From a bacterium (GTDB lineage: Bacteria; Pseudomonadota; Alphaproteobacteria; Caulobacterales; Hyphomonadaceae), in the NCBI GenBank assembly GCA_030824255.1, contig JAVBYB010000406.1:1-6344 (forward strand): DNA of 6,344 nt, in the 5' to 3' direction. The notes under the pieces were generated by a model, which made no database searches, was not told the origin of the DNA, and saw only the letters and a list, made by a program, of their open reading frames with translations. Positions 1 to 5,292 of the stretch are shown piece after piece (position 1 is the first letter of the stretch; every line of letters begins with the position of its first letter). Made by a program: the position numbers and the translations under genes.

Positions 1-377
1 AGGTCAACGGACGGGGCGGTCCGAGCATGGATTATCCCATTCGCTGGACCTATGAGCGCGCCGGCCTGCCCGTCATCGTCGTGCGCGAAAGCAAGGACTG
101 GCGGATGATCCGCGATCCGCTGGGCGATGAAGTGTGGGTGAACACCTCGCAGCTCGCCGGCCAGCGCACCGCCATCACGACTGATACCGGCGTGGTCCAT
201 CGCGAGCCGCGCACGGATGCGGGCGCGGTCGCCCGTTTCAGCGCCGGAGCCGTGGTTTCCCTCGGGGATTGCGGCAATCTCTGGTGTCGCGTCGAAGCTG
301 AAGGCCACAAGGGCTGGGTAAAACGCGTGCATCTTTGGGGCGCTGACGCCCTGCCGTCGATGCCCGAAAATAACTAG
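1..377 (+). CDS. SH3-like domain protein, C-terminal part (5' end outside window)
   Basis: The reading frame is open from base 3 and ends at TAG 375-377. Residues before the first in-window ATG (base 27) read VNGRGGPS, which fits the opening of a bacterial SH3 repeat (typically VNxRxGPGxxYPIxW). The ATG at 27 is therefore internal and the true start lies upstream. Two SH3-like repeats are visible. The first runs from VNGRGGPS through YPIRWTYERAGLPV and the DW...VWV strand. The second runs from TGVVHREP to the DCGNLWCRVE and KGWVKR strands. This matches the SH3_4-type domain proteins common in alphaproteobacteria, usually exported with an N-terminal signal peptide, which cannot be checked here. 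Such domains are thought to bind peptidoglycan or peptides in the envelope; the specific role is unknown. It ends 85 bases before fabA on the same strand. Confidence 0.85.
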   Translation, partial: VNGRGGPSMDYPIRWTYERAGLPVIVVRESKDWRMIRDPLGDEVWVNTSQLAGQRTAITTDTGVVHREPRTDAGAVARFSAGAVVSLGDCGNLWCRVEAEGHKGWVKRVHLWGADALPSMPENN

Positions 378-393
378 CTTTTTCCTCGCAGAC

Positions 394-410
394 GCAGCGA
401 AAACCGCTGC
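394..410. other. Inverted repeat between the SH3 gene and fabA
   Basis: GCAGCG (394-399) and CGCTGC (405-410) form a perfect 6-base stem around the loop AAAAC. It abuts the candidate fabA -35 at 411. No run of T follows it on either strand, so it is a poor intrinsic terminator for the SH3 gene. It could be a protein-binding site or chance. Confidence 0.35.
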
Positions 411-439
411 TTGAGCCCCCCACCCCCGCGTGTTACGGG
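411..439 (+). promoter_or_regulatory. Candidate housekeeping promoter of fabA
   Basis: TTGAGC (411-416) is separated by 17 bases from TACGGG (434-439), giving an expected transcript start about 16 bases before the fabA ATG. The -35 resembles the TTGAC core; the -10 is weak apart from TA. Support comes mainly from the matching layout in front of fabI (2427-2455). Confidence 0.35.
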
Positions 440-452
440 GCCTCTCCCTCGT

Positions 453-456
453 GGAG
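453..456 (+). promoter_or_regulatory. Ribosome binding site that fixes the fabA start
   Basis: GGAG lies 6 bases before ATG 463. The upstream alternatives GTG 430 and GTG 451 lack a comparable site: GTG 430 is preceded only by a C-rich run. Confidence 0.6.
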
Positions 457-462
457 CGGCCC

Positions 463-1005
463 ATGACACAAGATTCGACCTCGCCTCAGGCGTTTCACGC
501 GCGGCAGTCCTCGTACTCCTACGAAGAACTGCTGCTGAGCGGGCATGGGCAGCTGTTCGGGCCGGGCAACGCCCAGCTTCCGATCCCCCCCATGCTGATG
601 CTGGACAGGATCACGGAGATTTCGCTGGATGGCGGCGCCGCCAAGCGCGGCCACATCATTGCAGAACTCGATATCCATCCCGATCTCTGGTTCTTCAAAT
701 GTCACTTCCCGGGCGACCCGGTGATGCCGGGCTGCCTGGGACTCGACGCGATGTGGCAACTGGTCGGCTTCTGGCTGGGCTGGTCAGGCTCGCTGGGCAA
801 GGGCCGCGCTCTTGGTGTCGGGGAATGCAAGTTCACCGGACAGGTGACGCCGGAGAAGAAACTGGTGCGCTACGAGATTGATATTCGCCGCGCGATCAGA
901 TCGCATCTGACCATGGGCATCGCCGATGGCGCAGTGTTCCTGGACGGCGAAAAGATTTATACCGCCAAGGACATGAAGGTTGGCCTCATGAAGATTGGCG
1001 GATAG
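463..1005 (+). CDS. fabA: 3-hydroxydecanoyl-ACP dehydratase/isomerase FabA
   Basis: This is the bifunctional enzyme that dehydrates 3-hydroxydecanoyl-ACP and isomerises trans-2- to cis-3-decenoyl-ACP, the branch point to unsaturated fatty acids in the cytosol. With the start used here it has 180 residues, a little longer than E. coli FabA (172) because of an extended N-terminus. The family signature is nearly unbroken: [11 protein letters not shown], then [18 protein letters not shown], then [16 protein letters not shown], then [17 protein letters not shown]. The catalytic His81 (in KCHFPGD) and Asp95 (in GLDAMWQ) are 14 residues apart, as are E. coli His70 and Asp84. The frame stays open upstream to a GTG at 430, but ATG 463 is preferred because GGAG (453-456) lies 6 bases before it and the homology begins only at about residue 17. 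fabB follows 75 bases later on the same strand. Confidence 0.97.
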   Translation: MTQDSTSPQAFHARQSSYSYEELLLSGHGQLFGPGNAQLPIPPMLMLDRITEISLDGGAAKRGHIIAELDIHPDLWFFKCHFPGDPVMPGCLGLDAMWQLVGFWLGWSGSLGKGRALGVGECKFTGQVTPEKKLVRYEIDIRRAIRSHLTMGIADGAVFLDGEKIYTAKDMKVGLMKIGG

Positions 1006-1025
1006 ATTTTACACGCTTGGGTTGT

Positions 1026-1043
1026 GCCGCCTGACACGGCGGC
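1026..1043. other. Hairpin in the fabA-fabB gap
   Basis: GCCGCC (1026-1031) and GGCGGC (1038-1043) form a 6-base GC stem around TGACAC. No T run follows, so full termination is unlikely. It could stabilise or partly attenuate the fabA-fabB transcript, or be chance in GC-rich DNA. Confidence 0.3.
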
Positions 1044-1080
1044 CGAAGTGACTGGGTAAACGGCAGGGAGAGATATCGCG

Positions 1081-2322
1081 ATGGCGGCCAGCGGCCCCGA
1101 TCTGCGCAGGGTGGTGATCACCGGGATGGGCATCGTCTCGTCCATCGGCGACACGATCAAGGACGTCTCGGATAGCCTGAAGCAGGGCCGTTCGGGCATC
1201 AGCTTCGCGCCGGAATACGCCGAGCGCGGGTTCAAGTCCCAGGTGCACGGCAAGCCCAACGCCATGCCGGAAGACCATATCGACAAGCGCGCCATGCGCT
1301 TCATGGGCGACGGCGCCGGCTGGTGCCACATGTCGATGACGCAGGCGATCGCGGATGCGGGCCTCGACGAGAGCATCATCTCCAACCCGCGCACCGGACT
1401 CATTGTTGGAACCGGCGGCCCAAGCACGCGCGCCATCGTGGCGGCTGTCGACTCGACCCGGGAAAAGGGCTCGCCGCGCCGCATCGGGCCTTTTGCCGTG
1501 CCGAAGGCGATGTCGTCGACTGCATCGGCGACGCTCTCCACCCTCTTCAAGATCCTTGGCGTGAACTACTCGATCTCGTCGGCCTGCACGACATCGCTGC
1601 ACTGCGTGGGAGCGGCCTCCGAGCAGATCCAGTGGGGCAAGCAGGATGTGATGTTCGCCGGCGGCGGCGAAGAGCTCGACTGGACGCTGTCCTGCCTGTT
1701 CGACGGGTTGGGCGCGATGTCGTCGAAATACAATGCCGAGCCGCACCGCGCCTCGCGCGCCTATGATGCGGATCGCGATGGTTTCGTGATCGCCGGCGGC
1801 GCCGGCATGGTCGTGCTGGAAGAGTACGAGCACGCCAAGCGCCGTGGGGCTACGATCTATGGCGAAGTTCTGGGCTATGGGGCCACGTCGGATGGCTACG
1901 ACATGGTCGCGCCGTCAGGCGAAGGCGCTGCGCGCGCGATGCGCCTTGCCATGTCGCAGGCAGGACGCGCGCCGGACTATCTCAATCCGCACGCCACCTC
2001 GACGCCGGTGGGCGACGTAAAGGAGCTTGAGGCCGTACGCGAAGTCTTCGGTCAGGAAGCGGCCGACCAGCCGATGATCTCGGCCACGAAATCCATGACC
2101 GGGCACTGCCTGGGCGGGGCCGGCGTGCAGGAGCTGATCTATTCGCTGATCATGATGAAGGAGCGCTTCGTTGCGCCCTCCATCAACATCGAGAAGCTCG
2201 ACCCCCTCGCCTACGGCGTCAACATCATCAAGGAAGCACGGGAAGCCGTGATCAACATGGTGATGTCGAACTCGTTCGGCTTTGGCGGCACGAATGGCTC
2301 GATCATGGTGGGCAAGGTTTAG
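1081..2322 (+). CDS. fabB: 3-oxoacyl-ACP synthase I FabB
   Basis: This condensing enzyme elongates acyl-ACPs with malonyl-ACP and is needed to elongate the cis-3-decenoyl-ACP made by FabA. It has 413 residues, close to E. coli FabB (406), with a few extra at the N-terminus ([10 protein letters not shown] before [13 protein letters not shown]). The thiolase-fold catalytic set is complete: nucleophile Cys169 (in [11 protein letters not shown]), His304 (in [12 protein letters not shown]), Lys337 (in SATKSMTGH) and His342. The FabB-type segments [16 protein letters not shown] and [10 protein letters not shown] are present. Overall it matches FabB rather than FabF. In the motif around His304 a glycine that is usual (HGTSTP) is alanine, a change also known in other ketoacyl synthases. 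ATG 1081 follows GGGAG (1066-1070) by 10 bases. Pairing with fabA is diagnostic of the anaerobic FabA/FabB route to unsaturated fatty acids. Confidence 0.97.
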   Translation: MAASGPDLRRVVITGMGIVSSIGDTIKDVSDSLKQGRSGISFAPEYAERGFKSQVHGKPNAMPEDHIDKRAMRFMGDGAGWCHMSMTQAIADAGLDESIISNPRTGLIVGTGGPSTRAIVAAVDSTREKGSPRRIGPFAVPKAMSSTASATLSTLFKILGVNYSISSACTTSLHCVGAASEQIQWGKQDVMFAGGGEELDWTLSCLFDGLGAMSSKYNAEPHRASRAYDADRDGFVIAGGAGMVVLEEYEHAKRRGATIYGEVLGYGATSDGYDMVAPSGEGAARAMRLAMSQAGRAPDYLNPHATSTPVGDVKELEAVREVFGQEAADQPMISATKSMTGHCLGGAGVQELIYSLIMMKERFVAPSINIEKLDPLAYGVNIIKEAREAVINMVMSNSFGFGGTNGSIMVGKV

Positions 2323-2408
2323 CCTGCGATCAGCGCCCTGCTTCGAGGCATAGCACCCGTTTCCTGCTGCGGCGCCGGGAACTCGCGAATTCGTCGCAAC
2401 TTGTCGTG

Positions 2409-2424
2409 GCGGCCGGCGGGCCGC
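2409..2424. other. Inverted repeat just upstream of the fabI candidate promoter
   Basis: GCGGCC (2409-2414) and GGCCGC (2419-2424) form a perfect 6-base stem around GGCG. It ends 2 bases before the candidate -35 at 2427, a placement similar to the repeat in front of fabA, although the stem sequences differ. It could be an operator, a weak terminator of fabB, or chance. Confidence 0.3.
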
Positions 2425-2426
2425 GC

Positions 2427-2455
2427 TTGACTGCCCCCGCGCACGCCCCTACCCC
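2427..2455 (+). promoter_or_regulatory. Candidate housekeeping promoter of fabI
   Basis: TTGACT (2427-2432), a 17-base spacer, and TACCCC (2450-2455) lie 26 bases before the fabI ATG. The -35 is good for an alphaproteobacterial sigma-70-type promoter; the -10 is weak. It sits in a 159-base gap after fabB, large enough for fabI to have its own promoter. The rest of the gap holds nothing I can identify. Confidence 0.4.
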
Positions 2456-2481
2456 GCGAAACGCAGCAGAGGAGCCGCCCC

Positions 2482-3306
2482 ATGTCCAAATGGTCCTTCC
2501 CCACAGGCGACCTGATGAAGGGCAAGCGCGGCCTTGTGATGGGCGTCGCGAACGACAGCTCGATTGCCTGGGGCATCGCCCAGCAGCTGGCAGCGCAGGG
2601 GGCGGAGATCGCCTTCACCTATCAGGGCGAAAACCTCGAGCGCCGGGTGCGTCCGCTGGTCGAATCCATCGGCATGAACACGATGATCCCCGCCGACGTC
2701 ACCGATGACGCCAGCATGGACGCCGCTTTCGCGCAGGTGAAAGAGAAGTGGGGCAAGATCGACTTCCTCGTTCACTCCATCGCGTTTGCCGGAAAAGAAG
2801 AACTGATGGGCTCGATGGTGGCGAACACCTCGCGCGAGGGCTTCCGCCGCGCGATGGACATCTCGGTCTACTCGTTCATCGATTGCGCGCGCCGCGCGTC
2901 CGAGATCATGCCGGATGGCGGCTCGATCATCTGCATGACCTATCTGGGCGCTGAGCGGACCGTGCCGTCCTACAATGTCATGGGCGTGGCCAAGGCAGCG
3001 CTGGAAGCCTCAACGCGCTATGCGGCGCGCGATCTGGGCGCCAAGGGCATCCGGGTGAACGCGATTTCGGCCGGCGCGATGCGGACGCTGTCGCTGGCGG
3101 GCATTCGCGGCGGCAAAGGCCTGATGAGCACCGGCCGTGACTGGTCGCTGCTGAAGGAAGATACCTCGATGGAAGGCGTCGCGGGTTGCGCGCTCTACCT
3201 GCTCTCGCCGATCGGACGTTCGATCACGGGCGAAGTCGTGCACGTGGATGCGGGTTTCCACATTGTGGGCGTGCCGGACATTCAGGAGAGCGGACCGGCG
3301 GCTTGA
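2482..3306 (+). CDS. fabI: Enoyl-ACP reductase FabI (NADH-type, SDR family)
   Basis: FabI reduces trans-2-enoyl-ACP to acyl-ACP, the last step of each elongation cycle, in the cytosol. The protein has 274 residues (E. coli 262), with about 8 extra at the N-terminus and a longer C-terminal tail. The FabI-type nucleotide site GLVMGVANDSSIAWGIA (about 17-33) replaces the classical SDR GxxxGxG. The catalytic Tyr154 (in TYLGAER), Tyr164 and Lys171 (YNVMGVAK, Tyr-X6-Lys) are all present, as is the C-terminal TGEVVHVDAGFHIVG. ATG 2482 follows AGAGGAG (2468-2474) by 7 bases. Two features are atypical: Ala101 stands where E. coli has Gly93 in HSIGF, and the substrate-loop region 198-232 is diverged (GAMRTLSLAGIRGGKG and LLKEDTSMEGV instead of the usual GPIRTLA..GI.DF and PLRRTVTIEDV). 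The product is still confidently FabI, in the position of the second FabI paralogue often found behind fabAB in this class. Confidence 0.95.
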   Translation: MSKWSFPTGDLMKGKRGLVMGVANDSSIAWGIAQQLAAQGAEIAFTYQGENLERRVRPLVESIGMNTMIPADVTDDASMDAAFAQVKEKWGKIDFLVHSIAFAGKEELMGSMVANTSREGFRRAMDISVYSFIDCARRASEIMPDGGSIICMTYLGAERTVPSYNVMGVAKAALEASTRYAARDLGAKGIRVNAISAGAMRTLSLAGIRGGKGLMSTGRDWSLLKEDTSMEGVAGCALYLLSPIGRSITGEVVHVDAGFHIVGVPDIQESGPAA

Positions 3307-3314
3307 TCGCGGAT

Positions 3315-3542
3315 CTAGTCGCCGAGGTTCAAGGCGTAGCTGGTCATGACGGCCTGCTGCTGATCCAGCAGAGCCTGATTGGCGGCCTGGATCATCCAGC
3401 CGCCGGGCGCGGTGAGCGCTGCCATGGTGGCGATCATCAGCCCGACGATCGCGGCCGCGCTGCCGATGACGATGAGCCCGTTGCGTAGACGATCGCTCGA
3501 CGTGACAGATGTCTCTGCGACCGACGCTTTATCAGGCTGCAT
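3315..3542 (-). CDS. Small single-pass membrane protein, 75 aa, unknown function
   Basis: I do not recognise this protein. It has 75 residues: a polar N-terminus (1-20, ending DRLR), one strongly hydrophobic helix (about 21-44, NGLIVIGSAAAIVGLMIATM then AALT), and a C-terminal segment rich in Gln and Ala (51-75). The positive charges before the helix predict the N-terminus inside. The gene is supported by GGGAG 6 bases before its ATG (GGGAGTGTTACATG on the minus strand) and by a sensible protein composition. It lies downstream of the 90-residue small membrane gene on the same strand, with a 170-base gap, and ends 8 bases from the stop of fabI in tail-to-tail orientation. The gap upstream (3543-3712) carries small hairpins but no clear promoter, so I cannot say whether the two small genes share a transcript. 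Confidence 0.7.
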   Translation of the reverse strand: MQPDKASVAETSVTSSDRLRNGLIVIGSAAAIVGLMIATMAALTAPGGWMIQAANQALLDQQQAVMTSYALNLGD

Positions 3543-3560
3543 GTAACACTCCCAGATTAC

Positions 3561-3578
3561 CCGGCGCAGAAATGCCGG
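3561..3578. other. Hairpin upstream of the 75-aa gene
   Basis: CCGGC (3561-3565) and GCCGG (3574-3578) form a 5-base stem with an 8-base loop, just before the ribosome binding site of the 75-residue gene when read on the minus strand. It is a weak structure of uncertain meaning. Confidence 0.2.
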
Positions 3579-3640
3579 CCAAAGCTACGCGCGGGCGATA
3601 TGCCCATGACGTCGGGAGGATGAGCTCGGGGGAGGTTTTG

Positions 3641-3666
3641 GGCTTTTGGCGTTTACGCCTTCAGCC
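3641..3666. terminator. Imperfect nested hairpin downstream of the 90-aa gene, doubtful terminator
   Basis: An outer stem GGCT/AGCC (3641-3644, 3663-3666) and an inner stem GGCG/CGCC (3648-3651, 3656-3659) with a TTTA loop are separated by a 3x3 internal loop. It lies about 47 bases past the stop of the 90-residue gene, where a terminator could be, but lacks a following T run on the minus strand. It might only slow or partly stop transcription. Confidence 0.25.
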
Positions 3667-3712
3667 TCTGTTACAACCAGTCTAATTCAGACGGGTCATC
3701 ACCGCAACCGAC

Positions 3713-3985
3713 TTACTGCGGCGGAGCGGTTGGCTGGACTTCCGACGGGGAAACCGTGCCAGCATTGTCGACAGGCGTTGCAATTTCCGCAGCGGTCTGA
3801 TTGTCGCCCGCCGTGGGAGCGGACAAAGCGATCATCACCACATAGGCGATGACGACGAACGCGATACCGAGGCCAAGAACCCAGAGCATGCCCCTGACGT
3901 TTTGCCCTTGGCGGGCGCGCTGCCCTGTCGTTTTCGGCGCCGCGTCACCGGGCGGCGTGGTCTTGTCATAACCAGATTGGGCCAT
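3713..3985 (-). CDS. Small single-pass membrane protein, 90 aa, unknown function
   Basis: I do not recognise this protein. It has 90 residues: a polar, basic N-terminus (1-31, with GQRARQGQNVR just before the membrane), one transmembrane helix (about 32-54, GMLWVLGLGIAFVVIAYVVM then IAL), and a C-terminal tail (55-90) rich in Pro, Thr, Ala, Asp and Glu that looks unstructured. Positive-inside charge predicts the N-terminus in the cytoplasm and the tail in the periplasm. The start is well supported: AAGGAG lies 7 bases before ATG on the minus strand. It begins 81 bases after the stop of udk, and that gap holds a possible EcfG-type promoter, so it may have stress-responsive expression apart from udk. 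The weak C-terminal complexity leaves open a simple envelope-associated or stress-related role; no function is claimed. Confidence 0.8.
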   Translation of the reverse strand: MAQSGYDKTTPPGDAAPKTTGQRARQGQNVRGMLWVLGLGIAFVVIAYVVMIALSAPTAGDNQTAAEIATPVDNAGTVSPSEVQPTAPPQ

Positions 3986-3991
3986 GTGATG

Positions 3992-3997
3992 CTCCTT
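3992..3997 (-). promoter_or_regulatory. Strong ribosome binding site of the 90-aa gene
   Basis: AAGGAG on the minus strand, 7 bases before the ATG, is close to the ideal Shine-Dalgarno sequence and fixes the start. A 5-base hairpin (3998-4011) directly abuts it upstream. Confidence 0.75.
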
Positions 3998-4011
3998 GCC
4001 GCATTCGCGGC
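3998..4011. other. Hairpin abutting the ribosome binding site of the 90-aa gene
   Basis: GCCGC (3998-4002) and GCGGC (4007-4011) with a 4-base loop sit immediately upstream of AAGGAG in the predicted leader. It could influence ribosome access or mRNA stability, or protect the 5' end; chance cannot be excluded. Confidence 0.3.
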
Positions 4012-4021
4012 TCTGGAACTG

Positions 4022-4046
4022 AACACGTGATGGCGGCAGGAGTTCC
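4022..4046 (-). promoter_or_regulatory. Candidate EcfG (general stress sigma factor) promoter for the 90-aa gene
   Basis: On the minus strand GGAAC (4046-4042) is followed after 16 bases by TGTT (4025-4022). The alphaproteobacterial EcfG/SigT consensus is GGAAC, 16-17 bases, CGTT, so the -35 is exact and the -10 matches 3 of 4. Transcription would start about 30 bases before the ATG of the 90-residue gene, a normal leader length. The short motif means chance is possible. Confidence 0.4.
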
Positions 4047-4066
4047 GATCCCTGGCGATGGCGTCC

Positions 4067-4762
4067 TCAGCCAGCGATGCCGAGTTTCTGGAGCTGGACC
4101 CACACCGGCGCAACGAGGCGATCCACGGAATCTGCGTCCGACGGCGCGTCGCGATCGGGCGGCGCCGCTTCGCAGGCCACCACGATATCGCAATGATGCC
4201 GCGCCGGATCGATAAAGCGCGTCTGCGCGGGGCGCACGAACCGCAAGTATTGCTGGATGACGCTTTCAGCGCTGCGTCCGCGTTCGGCTTCGTCACGGCG
4301 GATGCGGCGGATGAGGCGGAGGTCCGCGGGGGCGTCGACGAAGACGGTGAGATCGAACAAGGGGAAGAAGCTGCGGTCGGAAAGGACGTGGATCCCTTCA
4401 ACGATAACAACGGGACGCGATTCAACCGTCTTGAAGGCGTCGGGCTTCCGGTCGTGCCTGGCAAATTCGTAGATCGGCTGCTGGATCGTCTCGCCACGTT
4501 TCAGGGCTTCGACGTCGCTGCGCAGGTGGGCCATGTCCTTGTTGGCGGGATCGTCAAAATCGAATGTGCGTTCAAGTTCGGCATGCGTCATCGCCAGCGC
4601 CGCCGCTCCGTAGTGGGCACGGGCATGGTAGTAATTGTCTTCCGTGATGAGCTGACAGGCGTCACCCAGGCGTTCGTGCAGCGCGCGGGCCAGCGTGGTC
4701 TTGCCGGAGCCAGAGCCGCCAGTGATCGCGATCATGAAGGCGTGGCCGGCCGCAACGGACAT
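4067..4762 (-). CDS. udk: Uridine kinase family protein
   Basis: A P-loop nucleoside kinase that would phosphorylate uridine/cytidine to UMP/CMP (pyrimidine salvage, cytosol). It has 231 residues (E. coli Udk 213). Walker A is GGSGSGKT at 15-22. Asp42 (TEDNYY), Asp70 (TFDFDDP), Tyr98 and His103 (PIYEFARHDR), VVIVEGIHVL (118-127), FVDAPADLRLIRRIRRD (141-157) and ERGRS (160-164) correspond to the catalytic and substrate-binding positions of the uridine kinases (Asp62, Asp84, Tyr112, His117 and the arginine cluster of human UCK2). Unusual points: the His of the FDHP motif is Asp71, and the usual VPRGxxN motif near the C-terminus is replaced by VVACEAAPPD plus an acidic stretch. It starts 5 bases after the rbfA stop, with GAGGA at the very end of rbfA as its ribosome binding site, implying translational coupling. 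Substrate preference could differ from classical Udk. Confidence 0.85.
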   Translation of the reverse strand: MSVAAGHAFMIAITGGSGSGKTTLARALHERLGDACQLITEDNYYHARAHYGAAALAMTHAELERTFDFDDPANKDMAHLRSDVEALKRGETIQQPIYEFARHDRKPDAFKTVESRPVVIVEGIHVLSDRSFFPLFDLTVFVDAPADLRLIRRIRRDEAERGRSAESVIQQYLRFVRPAQTRFIDPARHHCDIVVACEAAPPDRDAPSDADSVDRLVAPVWVQLQKLGIAG

Positions 4763-4767
4763 GGGGC

Positions 4768-5151
4768 CTAGTCCTCGTCTTTCTGTTCAAGATCGCGGCG
4801 GACGCGTTCGGAGGCGAGAAGCGCGTCGATGCGGCGCGCTTCGTCATAGCTGTCATCCGGGATGAAGCGGACGTTGGGCGTGTGGCGCATGTCGATCTCG
4901 CGGCTGAGACGGCCGCGCAGGAAGCCGGCCGCGCGGTTCAGCGCCTCGACGACCGGACCCATTTCGGCGATGCCGAGCGGGGCCGCGAAGGCGGTCGCGT
5001 TCTTGAGATCCGGCGAGATGCGGACCTCGGTGATGGTGATGGATTTTCCGTGCAGCGCCGGATCGTTGAACTCCTCGCGCGAGAGGATGTCCATCAGCGC
5101 GTGGCGAATAAGCTCGCCGGCGCGCAACTGTCTCTGGGTGGGCGGTTTCAT
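4768..5151 (-). CDS. rbfA: 30S ribosome-binding factor RbfA
   Basis: RbfA binds the 30S subunit and assists late 16S rRNA processing and cold adaptation. The 127-residue protein has the family's single KH-like domain: RAGELIRHALMDIL (10-23), NDPAL (29-33), ITITEVRISPDLKNATAF (38-55), ALNRAAGFLRGRL (70-82), a basic-to-proline turn MRHTPNVRF (88-96) and DDSYDEARRIDALL (99-112), followed by a charged tail (EQKDED). The length is typical. The ATG at 5151 matches the family start, but no Shine-Dalgarno sequence precedes it (GACAGCCTCATG), and a promoter-like sequence places a transcript start at about this ATG. An in-frame TTG lies 12 codons further up, less likely. In many bacteria rbfA follows infB; here it stands first in an rbfA-udk unit, divergent from ada. 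Confidence 0.92.
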   Translation of the reverse strand: MKPPTQRQLRAGELIRHALMDILSREEFNDPALHGKSITITEVRISPDLKNATAFAAPLGIAEMGPVVEALNRAAGFLRGRLSREIDMRHTPNVRFIPDDSYDEARRIDALLASERVRRDLEQKDED

Positions 5152-5157
5152 GAGGCT

Positions 5158-5186
5158 GTCAAAGAGCCGGCAGGCCGGGATGTCAA
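5158..5186 (-). promoter_or_regulatory. Candidate promoter of rbfA-udk giving a leaderless mRNA
   Basis: On the minus strand a perfect TTGACA (5186-5181), a 17-base spacer and TTTGAC (5163-5158) would start transcription at or within a base or two of the rbfA ATG (5151). The -10 matches the consensus poorly (3 of 6). It fits the absence of a ribosome binding site before rbfA. Confidence 0.35.
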
Positions 5187-5280
5187 GGACGCCCCTGCCC
5201 CTACGCCGGTTTTGACCCGATTTTTGAGTGCGGCTGGTTTGCTCTTGGAGACGGTCCTGTCGTTTTTCCGGCCGCGCGGG

Positions 5281-5292
5281 CCTGCCGGCAGG
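5281..5292. other. 12-base palindrome in the rbfA-ada divergent region
   Basis: CCTGCCGGCAGG is its own reverse complement. Its right 9 bases (GCCGGCAGG, 5284-5292) recur at 5166-5174 close to rbfA. It lies 43 bases before the ada ATG, where a regulator could bind. It does not resemble the E. coli Ada box. Confidence 0.35.

Noticed and set aside
27..377. ATG 27 as the start of a 116-residue protein
   Set aside because: The SH3-repeat homology continues in frame before it (VNGRGGPS), so the ATG is internal and the gene is cut by the window edge.
430..462. GTG 430 as the start of FabA
   Set aside because: The added residues have no family similarity, no ribosome binding site precedes it, and it would overlap the candidate promoter.
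411..881. Plus-strand open frame of 156 residues overlapping fabA in another frame
   Set aside because: FabA is unmistakable in the neighbouring frame; this protein is Arg/Pro-rich with no motif.
1009..1833. Minus-strand open frame of 274 residues opposite fabB
   Set aside because: It is antisense to a highly conserved enzyme; its protein is rich in Arg, His and Ala with no recognisable motif, typical of a shadow frame in GC-rich DNA.
2379..2404. GGAAC at 2379 as an EcfG promoter before fabI
   Set aside because: At 16 or 17 bases downstream the sequence is ACTT or CTTG, not CGTT; no fit.
4058..4771. Plus-strand open frame of 237 residues opposite udk
   Set aside because: It mirrors the kinase codons in antisense; the minus-strand protein has the Walker A and other kinase motifs while the plus-strand one has none.
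5212..5240. TTGACC at 5212 as the -35 of an ada promoter
   Set aside because: The sequence 17 bases on (TGGTTT) is a poor -10 and would give a leader of about 90 bases; no better ada promoter was seen either.
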